From the NCBI GenBank assembly GCA_949128115.1, contig OX421962.1:102950836-103014835 (forward strand): DNA of 64,000 nucleotides, in the 5' to 3' direction. The position numbers were made by a program, and so were the translations under genes. This DNA is from Anaspis maculata (lineage: Eukaryota > Arthropoda > Insecta > Coleoptera > Scraptiidae). Positions within the stretch are counted from its first letter, which is position 1. The number at the start of each line of letters is the position of its first letter. The notes under the pieces were generated by a model. The model worked only from the letters and a program-made list of their open reading frames with translations. It was not told the DNA's origin and ran no database searches. Below, one piece after another: positions 23,490 to 33,800 of the stretch.

Positions 23490-25361
23490 ATAAAGCCCAA
23501 GAAGTGACAAGGTAGAGAAGTGATGTGATGATTGGATTGTCCAAGAATGGGGTAATTCAACAATGAATTGTTATTTCCCTAACAAGTATCACTTTTACGC
23601 ACGCAAATGTGGTAGAGTGCATGATTATAGCTTAGGTAGATACCCACAGAAGCTATACATCGTGACAAGGTTCAAATTCGAATGAAATTATGCCAAAGGC
23701 TATTGTTTCAATTTTAGAATTTGCATTTGAATTGACCTATGAATTCCTAGTAGCTACTACAACAGGTTTTTATTTAAATGAAATTATTATTCCTACATAC
23801 CTCAATTTGAAAGTAACTGAAAAAAATAAATTATTTGAGTGCTTTCTCTTTCCTAATTTGAAAATAGGTAAGTATCTGATGGATTTTTGTTGTTAACTGG
23901 AGGAAAAATTGAGTGCTGAAATATTTATTTACTTTTGCATTTATTTAAAACAAACTGTATAACATTATATAACTTGTAACTGCCATACACGTTTAGTACA
24001 ATAAATTAGAATAACAATAAGTGTAACACAAAACGGCACTTATCCTCGAATCCTTATCTCATGGTTTTACTTATGTATGCTCATGCTAGATCTACATTAT
24101 GCATTTATACAAAAACACAAAAAGCGCGCGTTAAGGCCAGCAAATACTCAAAAGCTTGTTTAAATGTTTATCCTAGCAGCCTAGTCAAATAAGGAATTTC
24201 ATGTGTTGTTAAAAGTAACTTTGAGAACAAGTTCGCTTTTTACAGGTGAAAAAAAAATACAAATTTGTTCTAGAAGAGGCTCAAAGGCTCATCTTAATAA
24301 TTTAGATGGAAATTCAGAATTTATTGCTCATTAAAGAAAGACTTTGGTCAAAGGTGGTCCCAACACCATTCTGTACAGTTCTCCCGAGAGTTCTCCCATT
24401 CCATGACCACTTTTGACCAATGTAATTTTGATCCAGTGGTAAAATTGTAACACGTACCAAAAGATCAATCTGTATAGCAGACCCAGACAGTAACCAATCC
24501 TGTGTAGTTTTTGATTTGGCTTTTATTCACTCTACCAAAATCTGTTTAAAAATCTGGAATGGTTATAGAATTAGCCCAAAACTTGTCTTATTTGATCGAT
24601 TCTGTTTTCTTAAGTGGTGTCACCAATTTGAGACAGTGAAAAATAATTCAAAATCTTGAATTGAAAATAAGTGGCTGGGAACATTTTGCTGTGCCTATTT
24701 TATCGATAATTCGGAAATTGAATTGTTCTTGTTTTTGATTCTTGTAATAAGTAAGCACCGAAATTCCCATTTCACTAAAAATATTTAAGCATTGAACTGA
24801 GCAAAACTCGTGGTAGGTGTTTGATTATCAATCAACTCTTACTGCCCTAAAATCCCATCTCTACTTTGTACAGGTGTCCCAGGATTCAGAATGGAAAAAT
24901 AACCCTACAGTTCCCACATTATTTATGAATAAACCCCTGGTGAAGTCAAGCATGCCTGTACCTATCTAGTCAAAAATTACTCTAGGTACTCCTGAACTCA
25001 GTAAGAAGTCGGTCAGAAGTCAGAAGTAACTCCATTGACAAAAGTAACTCCAATGCCGCTCTTGTAGTCAGTGGCTGGCATTGGGCGGCCTTTGTAATTA
25101 GAACTCGCTCCCCTCTCTAGCCCCTGTTCTATTTTGTAGATGCATCAATAGCTTGTGTTATTGGCGCCTTTTTTTGTGATTTTTTTTGTTGCGTCCTGTC
25201 TCTCGGGACATGTCATCTTTTTAATAGGTCCAAGAATTACCGATTGGGTTTCAATCTGACAGAGATATTATTATACTTTTTTATCCTAGGGTTTTTTCTC
25301 GGGACTGAATTCTGGAACACCTGCACACACTACAGGTATTTACAGAATAATATGGTGAATT
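23490..25361. other. Spacer downstream of HACD3
   Basis: No gene is supported; a 68-residue frame at 23690-23896 has no recognisable features. A short inverted repeat, TTGGTCAAAGGTGGTC...GACCACTTTTGACCAA, lies at 24351-24420. The HACD3 3' untranslated region occupies the right-hand part; no convincing poly(A) signal could be assigned. Confidence 0.45.
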
Positions 25362-28300
25362 CTACTTAGCTTTCTTTTTTCCCTTATTATTGGAAAACTG
25401 TTTCGGTCCGATCTTGATCCTCCTGATTTTGTACATGTGCATCATCAGAGTGTAGCAAGCCGGTATCATGATGAACAGCATGTAGATCCGCAAGACCCAC
25501 GAGAACTTCAGGTCCACATCGAAAACGTTCACCGTCCAGCTTCCGTCGTGATCCATGTGCAATATGTTGCGGAATATTACGACGCCCTCGCAGACGAACC
25601 CGATGGGGTAGAGCACGATCCACGCGCTGTACCTCAGCCAGGTCAACAGGGCGTTGTCTTTTTTGAACAGCTGCGACATGTAGTAGGGATACCGGATGAC
25701 TTCGATGGTCGACCACACCATGAAGAGGAAAAACACGACCGGCATCGGCTGCAGGCGGGGCTCGAGCTCGAGCATCAGGAACAGAACGATGCACCGGCCG
25801 GCGATCTGCAGGAACGGGACAAACATGCCGCCCTTGACGTAGCCGAAAAGGGGATGCAGGATCTCCAGGCCCTGCAGGAGCTGCAGGAAACACACGGCCG
25901 GGCCGACGGCGGCGTAGGCTCCCGGGAAGGAATCCGAACCGTCCCGGAGGTATCTCACCAGCAGGACGATTATCACGTACATGAAGCCCACGTACATGAA
26001 CAGGTTGTAGAGTGACAAGTAGACCATTTTGAAATCCTCTGCAAGAGTAACATGAGTCATGGTTTTATAAAGGGATAATTTAATTACTTTTATTGCAAGC
26101 CCGACACCCGAAGCTCAGGAATTTCGAACGAAAAAATCGATCAAACCTCTGAAAAAATTGAGAGGAGCTGAATTTTTCTGCACAGGTTCACTAAGGTGTC
26201 CTGAACGTCCCACTGAGATTCGCAAACTTTCCCATGTGCGCGTCACGGTTTTTCAGCGGAAAAGGTCTAATAGCCATTTTTGCTGGAAACATCCAATATG
26301 GCTCGGAAAAAGTTGGAAATTGGCATACACACTTAAGGACGGTGTTCAATTGGTAAAATAAGCGTTGCGAAATCAATCCCTGTGGGTTTATTCCTAGACG
26401 GATTCTTACCATTTTGGTCTCTTTCGAAAGCTACAAGGATGTACTTTGGTTTGAGCCTATTGACACTTCCGAAATCCAATTTTTTTTTTAAATTTTGACA
26501 TTTGAAAAAATTATTTTTGGATTTTGGAAATGCCAATAGGCTTAAACCAGTACATCCTTGTAGCTTTCGAAAGAGACCTAAATGGTAAGAATCGGTCAAG
26601 GAATAAACCCACAGGGGTTGATTTCGCAACGCTTATTTTACCAATATGACTCCGTCCTTAATAAAGCGTGCTAAACAACATATTGCTACAAGCGGCGATT
26701 CTGGAGAGCACGCGTTCTTTCTAGACTCTTTCCATTAGGTCGCAGTGGACAAGTGCGGAGCTCTAGATATTTCCAGAATATACGCGATGGCTTGGCGATT
26801 GAAATACGTGGAGACTTGAACATGCGAGTAAGACACATCTGTTCAATTTGGCGGAGATGCCAGCTTCACTACACGTTGGGATTGCACGCCAAAGGTGTAC
26901 GATTATTCGGGAGTCGCCTAGAAATCATATGCCAGGTCACTGTGGAATTTGCTAGAGGACCAATGGAACCTTCGAGAAGACTAGTCGGAGGTATGAATAA
27001 GCACCATGGATCGCCCACAGATTTTGTATTGAATGCGAAGTAACAGGAGCGGGTAGAGCGAATAATCTCAGCGATATTCCCAAGCGTAAATAATTGTTGA
27101 CGTGTATTTAGCGTAGTACGCAGTAATAGTGTGTGTTTTTAAACGATCGTCTCAATTATAAACGAACCCGTACGCGAAATACGTAACAATATTAAAAATT
27201 TAAATTCTTTTCAAACAATGAACTTATATGGAAATGTGAAAGGTGATGTTTGTATTATTGTTCAGCAATTAGCGTGAATACTTAACTGAGCCTGGAAGCA
27301 GATTTTTCAGTCCTCTTTGAATGTAATTGAATGAATGGATATTTATTGAAAAAAGATTCATCCCAATGCGGAATCGAACCCCTACCTGCAACGATGATCA
27401 GTTTGTCACGCCAACGTGTCAATCACTGTGCTACGGAGATGACAGCCGCCGGCGCCAAATACACCTACCGGGTGATCATTTGGAAAAAGTGCAACCCGAA
27501 TTCACCCCTTCGTTCTCCCCACCTCACCTTAAAAATCTAAAATGACAATACCCACTTTGTGATACATCAAATTGAAGGGAATTGAATTCCCTTCCTGACG
27601 ATTTCCTTCCAGATTTCTGGCGAACCAAAACAAAGATCGACACGGGACAAAAACCAAGTCGAATAAAAATACTTTGAGGCGCCGCCACCCCAATACACCG
27701 CGTAACCCCTTCGCTAGCTTTGAAATCAAAGTTGCTACTTCCTCAAGCATGGGGCGTAGCCCATGGGTCCACCTAGTGATATGATATTCTGGTATGAATC
27801 CAGATATATCCAGGACTCCACTTAGGTTTTTTTTTCGTTTAAGCCATTTTTTTTTCATAATATTTAGACTGACCAACTGACAGCTGCGTACTATTTGGCT
27901 TGTTTGTCATTCATCACGGCCGGCTCAGTTTTTCGAAAAAATTAGAAAAATAGCAAATTTCGTAAAAACTTCCGATTATCTCGGAAAATATAGGGTATCG
28001 GAAAGGGTAGGGTATCCTTAAGGTGCGTTCAGTCAGCTTATTTAGCTGCAAGTTTTAATTTTAGCCGTAAGCGCTGCATCACTTATTGGCTGTTCCGAGG
28101 AGGCTGGTTCATAAGAGCCAATGGGCGTCGCAGCGCTTGCGACTAAAATTAAAACTTTCGGCTAAATAAGTTGACTGAACGCACCTTTAGTAAAAATGAA
28201 AGAGGATAAAAAAAGCTATCGGATAGCGTTATGATAGCTGTATTACACTACACAACTTCTTGTACAATCTGTCAGTTAAACAATCAAGTTCATTGTTTTT

Positions 28301-30041
28301 TGACACTATTTTGGCAGATTGTACAAGAAATTGTACAAGAAATTGTGTAGTGTAATACAGCTAATAAAATTGGGCGCATGCCATTTGAGAAAAATGAGTT
28401 GCGATACTTTGAAAATTATGAAGTTAGATTTTTTTGTGAATGCCCTGTAACATAAAATCGCAACTTGTTGACACGGAAATAATGGTCTTTGACTTGACCA
28501 TCACCATGTCACGTTTCATCTCTTGATTTTGAAAAGCAAGGTTGCTACAATTTTTTTAAGCAAACTGTGAAAATGCGATTTTTTTCAGTTTTTACTTTCT
28601 AGTTGGTAGCACTGCCAAACAATTGAAAAAACAAAAATACAGGCATAGGACAGTTGAAAAGGCTGAACACGAAAATGCAAAAAATAGGGTGTTCTATTAA
28701 AAAAAATTGACGCTTCGCTTATCCCGTCAAAATGGGACACCCTGAATAGCTGCAAATAATTTGAGGTCATAGAACTCATCAAACCATATAACTTTTTTCT
28801 TACATCTTTTTCTCTGTCTTGAACGGTAAGAACGCTATGGGATAATTACGCAAGGATGGACCACCCTGTATAGTGTTCACTTGTTCAGCAAAAGTACTAG
28901 AAAGTTCACACAAGTTTTCAGCTCTTTTCAGCTTCTAATAAAGAGAACATGAAGTGAATGGTAAAGTTTGAAAAAAATCAGGATTTTATTGACACACTGC
29001 TGAGTCTGTATGGAAATTTTCAGCCTTTTTCAAGCTTCTAACAAACAATCTTAGCGGGAATGTGCATTACACCCGTTGATTAGCACGCCTTATCAAGTGT
29101 GTGTGAGAATTTTCAACTTTTTTCAAGCCATATTGGATGTTTCTAGCAAGAAAGGGCATTAGACCTTTTCTCCTAAAAAAAAAAACATGAGGTGCACATG
29201 GGAAAGTTTGTGAATTTCAGTGGGATGTTCATTGTTCAGGGCACCTTAGTGACCCTGTATGCAAACATTCAGCTCCTCTTTATTTTTTTCTGGGGTTGAA
29301 ACCTGAAATTCCTGGGCTAATAATAATATCCCATATTATTTTATACACAGTTCCTCAAATGCAGCCTCTTCTCAAATTGACTAAATACTTCACAAGTAGG
29401 TATGTTTCAATTACAGTATTGAGTATTCAGTATTCTCAAGATAGAACCTTTCTGCTATTTTTATATTTTGTAATCAAAAGAATTACCTTTCCTGTACCCA
29501 AACTCTTCTTTTTGCAACTTTTCGTACAAATTGGGGTAGTCCTGTCTGACGTCGTTCACCTCGTCCTCCATGTCTTCAGTCTGGAACTTGTCGTGGTCAA
29601 TTTTCAACCAAATGGGCTTGCTTTGCCCCTGCGTGATCAAACGCGGCCACCAGCCTTTTTCTCTTTTCGATAACGTAAAATCTACCCTATTATCGGTTAT
29701 TTTAGAGATGCTCTCCTGAAAATCACCCAGCTTTACAAGTGAATCTCAAAAACCACCCAAACGAGAGTAGGTACCTTGACGTCGATTTCACCATGAAAAT
29801 CCAATGAGAAGGCATAGTCGTTCAGTCCTTTCGCTCCAACACCTTGCGATTCGAAATGAATGCTGCCCTTTTGTAGTTTCACATTGGGATTCTGGAATGA
29901 CAAAATTTGCGATTTTGAAATGCACGTCTGCAAGTAGTGTGAAAAGCAACTTACTTTGACGTCTTTCAGGTCAACTTTGAGGTAGACGCACTTTTCGTTC
30001 TGCGCCCAGAAGACGAAGGGGCTGAGCACCGTCGTCGTCAT
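25362..30041 (-). CDS. HACD3: Very-long-chain (3R)-3-hydroxyacyl-CoA dehydratase, HACD3-like (CS domain plus PTPLA domain)
   Basis: Third step of ER very-long-chain fatty acid elongation: dehydration of 3-hydroxyacyl-CoA to trans-2-enoyl-CoA. Four exons, in transcription order: 30041-29955, 29891-29775, 29715-29487, 26038-25362. The frames join cleanly to 369 residues, against about 360 for vertebrate HACD3. Residues 1-110 form a CS/p23-like domain (SPFVFWAQNEKCVYLKVDL, then NDYAFSLDFHGEID, REKGWWPRL). The last exon encodes the multi-helix PTPLA domain. The sequence YPIGFVCE at about residues 288-295 holds the Tyr and Glu, seven residues apart, that match the catalytic pair known from yeast Phs1. 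The C-terminus KKAK fits a dilysine ER-retrieval signal. The start was chosen as the only ATG opening the CS domain. The 3.4-kb intron 3 carries several TIR elements. Head-to-head with the NATD1-like gene. Confidence 0.95.
26333..26661. mobile_element. 329-bp piggyBac-type MITE in HACD3 intron 3
   Basis: Both ends read TTAAGGACGG / CCGTCCTTAA. The arms of about 150 bp pair almost fully: GGTAAAATAAGCGTTGCGAA with TTCGCAACGCTTATTTTACC, and CTTTCGAAAGCTACAAGGAT with ATCCTTGTAGCTTTCGAAAG. TTAA on both borders is the hallmark target of piggyBac transposases. No frame inside. Confidence 0.8.
26670..27200 (+). repeat. Degenerate dispersed repeat, copy B
   Basis: Contains TTTGGCGGAGATGCC, ACTAGTCGGAGGTATGAA and CTCAATTATAAACGAACCCG in the same order as 20990-22110. 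The copies are strongly diverged and show no coding capacity. The family was not recognised. Confidence 0.5.
27326..27450 (-). mobile_element. tRNA-like SINE fragment or tRNA pseudogene, minus orientation
   Basis: On the minus strand, CTCCGTAGCACAGTGATTGA resembles a tRNA D-arm/A box and GGGGTTCGATTCCGC is a good B box about 50 bp on. The acceptor stem does not close well, and the sequence runs into AATAAATATCC, so a working tRNA is unlikely. Confidence 0.55.
28019..28189. mobile_element. 171-bp PIF/Harbinger-like MITE
   Basis: AGGTGCGTTCAGTCA...TGACTGAACGCACCT is flanked by TTA on both sides, as expected for a 3-bp target duplication. Inner parts also pair: AAGTTTTAATTTTAGCC with GACTAAAATTAAAACTT, and AGCGCTG with CAGCGCT. 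Confidence 0.8.
28235..28363. mobile_element. 129-bp MITE
   Basis: TAGCTGTATTACACTACACA at the left pairs with TGTGTAGTGTAATACAGCTA at the right. Next to it, CTTGTACAATCTG pairs with CAGATTGTACAAG. It sits inside another repeat copy: the flanking GGATAGC and AAAATTGGG phrases are contiguous, without it, near 32390. Confidence 0.8.
28440..28880 (+). repeat. Dispersed repeat family, copy 1
   Basis: The family carries TCTAGTTGGTAGCACTGCCA, GAAAAGGCTGAACACGAAAA, AACCATATAACTTTT and ends at a CCACCCTGTATAG motif. Copies also occur at 31757-32250 (reverse complement) and 33990-34335 (same orientation). Ends with CACCCTGTA suggest relation to the TACAGGGTG elements. Non-coding. Confidence 0.7.
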
Positions 30042-30816
30042 ACTGAATGGAACTTGTTAGAGCTGCACTTTTACTGCCACAAGTCCATAATATGGCAATG
30101 ACACCGAATTGTACTTTTACCTGTTAACACTATTTTGTACTTACAAATGGAAATGAAATGCTATTTCAAAGAGCAAAGGTTATGTTGCCCGTTTTGTTTT
30201 CATTTAAAAAGTTAATTTACGATGTGTCAAGTGAGTGTCAATACTGTCAATGTCAAATTAATTAGCTGTCACCTGTCAATTTTTGAACGCCGGCAAAACA
30301 TACGAGTAGACCGTTTAGCGTCGAAAACCCTAGCGTCGAATATACACAACACCGAAAGTGACAGATAATGACAGTGGTCACGCCCCATCTCTATCTACGT
30401 CCTCCTAGATCTACGTACTGAACTGAACACTGTTGCCGGCTCGAAAAGTTTTTCCGTCCGTTCGAGAGGGGATATGAAAATGGCACCATTTTTGCGTCGG
30501 CGCCATGGACCGTCGGCGCCTAATATTTCGGCGCTAAAGTTTTCGGCGGTAAGCGGTCCACCCCGCTGGCATGGCAACCGAGCACTGTCATCGGACTGTC
30601 ACCTTGACGTTTATTTGTTGTGGTTGCAGCATTTGAGGTTATGCGTGCACATCAAAAATACCGACAACAAAAGTAAAAAGCGGTCAATAAACAAAGTCAC
30701 GTCAACGTTTTAAGAGTCGATTCGCTTTCCAGAACGGTGAGTTTGCAATATCTGAACCTGACAATTCACTTTTCGCACTATTCTAGTCGTAATCGCGCAT
30801 TTAGCGGCACAAAATA
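30042..30816. promoter_or_regulatory. Divergent promoter region between HACD3 (minus) and NATD1-like (plus)
   Basis: The two start codons are 775 bp apart and head to head. The interval has a cluster of TGTCA/TGACA words between about 30226 and 30605 and repeated CGGCGC words at 30496-30535 (GTCGGCGCCATGGACCGTCG). A possible 5' untranslated intron runs from a donor GTGAGT at 30737 to an acceptor TTCTAG at 30786, 30 bp before the NATD1-like ATG. Promoter function is inferred from gene geometry. Confidence 0.6.
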
Positions 30817-33800
30817 ATGTCAGGACGATTCTCGATTGCTGCCGTGAAAAACTTGCTCCGAACAAATCCAGTCAAAGCTGTACCCAACAGGAACGCATTC
30901 TCAATTGACTTGGTGCAGAACTGCGCCTCGGTTATCTATGAATATGACAATGGCATCTACGATTTGGTGCATTCGGAAATACCCGACGAGTTCCAGGGCA
31001 AAGGTTTGGGCGGCATCCTTGCAGAGGTGCGTGTTTTATCGATCATGATCTAACTTCTGCGGGTTTGACTCGGGGCCAGGGCCCCGTGATTTTCCCAATC
31101 GCCAAAATACCTAAGCTTAAAATGGGTTTACTGTTTAGTTCGTGGTTATCAAAGTTTCGTTATTTTAATAGCTATTTACGATACGAGTGTTAAAAGTGAC
31201 AGGTATTATTTTGTGAGCGGGGACGCTTGCGAAACGAGCATTAGCGAGTAGAGCAACCCCGCGAACAAAATAATACACTTTTAACGCGTGTATCGTACAG
31301 GATTTTATCTACAATGGTCTTTGAAATGTTTGGTAAATGTCAGAATTTATTGAAAATATGACAGGAATGCGCAGAATCATCATTTTTTCACGTCGCCCAT
31401 GACGACGTGCTAAAAGTGACGGGTATTATTTAACGCTTGTAGATAAAAATATTTTTCCCCAAAGAAAATGATATAATTTACTCGATCATTCGTTACATAC
31501 TGAGTAACTCAAAGAGTAACTGCTTCATGAGTACTTTAGATTGGCAAATGTTACGCATTTTCAGATGAGCAAGTAAGCTGATTCTTCCTCAAAAACATGC
31601 AATTGTAATTTGGTTCGTCCATCAAGAATTTTTGTCACAATCAATCATGAAACATCACAGAGTGTTCAGAATGAATGCTTTGTCTGAAGACTGTTAATTG
31701 TTTCTATTCACTTCTCCTCCTGACCGGATTCTGGCTTCAATACACTGGTGATCTATTCTAGCGTAATTATCCCATAGCGGCCTTATCATTCAAGATTGAA
31801 AAAAAAAATGTAAAAGTTGGTTTGATGAGACCTATGACCTGAAATTATTTTCATCTATACAGGTGACCTATTTTGATAAGGTAAATAAAACATCCATTTT
31901 TTTTTTATAAAGCATCATCCTATTTTTCTGCATTTTCGTGTTCAGCTTTTTAAGCTGTCTCATGACTGTATTTTTGTTTTTTGGTTATATGGTAGTGCTG
32001 CTTACCAAATAAAGATTGAATACTAAAAAAAATCGCGTTTTTAGAGTTTACTTACAAAACTGTAGCGTCATCTCTTTTCAAAACTAAGAGATGGAACTTG
32101 ACAATATACCTAATGGTGGTCGAATCAAAGACCAATGTCCTAATGTCAAAAAGTTGCGATTTTGATACAAAAAAATTCAAATTTATAATTTTCAGACTCG
32201 TTTTCAGACTATTTTTTTTCTCAGATGACATGCCCCCAATTTTATGACCCTATCCTATAGCTTTTTTCTCCTCTTTCACTTCTACTCAAGGTACCCCGCC
32301 CATAAACTCTATAGTTTTCGAGATTATCTCGAAAACTTGAAGGGTAGGATACCCCTAGTAAGAATGAAAGAGAAAGAAAAAAGCTATCGGATAGCTTTAT
32401 AAAATTGGGAGCATGCTACTGGACCTTTTCAATAAAGGCAGTCTCTCTCGCACGATTTACGTCACAGCCCCGCATGACCGCAATGTAGTGCCGCGCATTT
32501 CATGACGAACGGAGTTTCCCTTGGAGATATTAGGCGCCGTTATAGCTAGACACCACCAGCTGCGCGGTACAAACGCGCACGCATCTGTCTCTCTTTTCCT
32601 AAAAAGTCCCTTGGAATTTACTTTGAAAATTATAGAGTTTTTTTTGCGAACGCCAGAATATTGGTCTTTGATTCGACTACCACCATGTCAAGTTTCATCA
32701 CTTTCATATCTCACTTTTAAAAAGCAAAGCCGCTACAAAGGACTCCGCACGATTCTTATGGAAAATCGCTCCCGGTTAAATTCTCTGAATTTTTGATATG
32801 TTGTAGCTCATGAGATACTAATCAAATACCGTGAACCCCAAACTCAAATAATGGACAGTTTTTTACCCACAGGGGATTGAAGTTGAAGGTTTTGACGGCT
32901 TCAAAATGATATTCTGACGTAAATAAAAGCTTTTAATTTGGTTTCTCTTCAAGATGTGTTTTATGCTAAATGTATTTATTTGACAGAAAAATATCAACCC
33001 CCTTCTTCACCCCCATCCCGTATCTACCATCACAAAATTCGAGATTACTCTCAAAAGCCATGCCGATGGCTTCTATGATTTAAATTATGAATTTTGACAT
33101 AAAAATTATTTTCCACCCCTAATGTTGGGGTGCTGATTTTCCAATTTTCCTTGGTTAATTTGGCTGAATTTTTGGTATTGTGTACTTCTCATTCTGCTGA
33201 ACAAAAAGTTCCCATACCAAAACTCATTCCTATGAACAGTTTTTGTTCTACAGGGGACTGAAGTTCAATATTTATGCTCTCAAATATTTAAATTCAGTCC
33301 CCTGTAGAACGAAAACTGTCAATAGGAATAAGTTTTGACATGAGAACTTTTGGTTCAGCAGAATTAGAAGTACACAATACCAAAAATTCAGCCAAATTAA
33401 CCAAGGAAAATTGGAAAATCGGCACCCCAACATTAGGGGTGGAAAATAATTTTTATGTCAAAATTCATAATTTAAACCACAGAAGCCATCCGCATGGCTT
33501 TTGGGAGTAATCTCGAATTTTATGATGGTAGATAGGGGTTGGGGGTGGAGGAGGAGGTTGATATTTTTCTGTCAAATAAATACATTCAGCATGAAACACA
33601 ACTTGAAGAGAAACCAAATAAAAAGCTTTTATTAACGTCATATTATCATTTTGAAGCCGTCAAAACCTCCAACTTCAACCCCCTGTGGGTAAAAAACTGT
33701 CCATTATTTGAGTTTGGGGTTCACGGTATTTGATTAGTATCTCATGAGCTACAACATATCATAAATTCAGAGAATTTAACCGGGAGCCATTTTCCATAAG

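Noticed and set aside
25437..26015. 192-codon plus-strand frame
   Set aside because: Antisense of the HACD3 last exon; His/Glu/Gln-rich and domainless.
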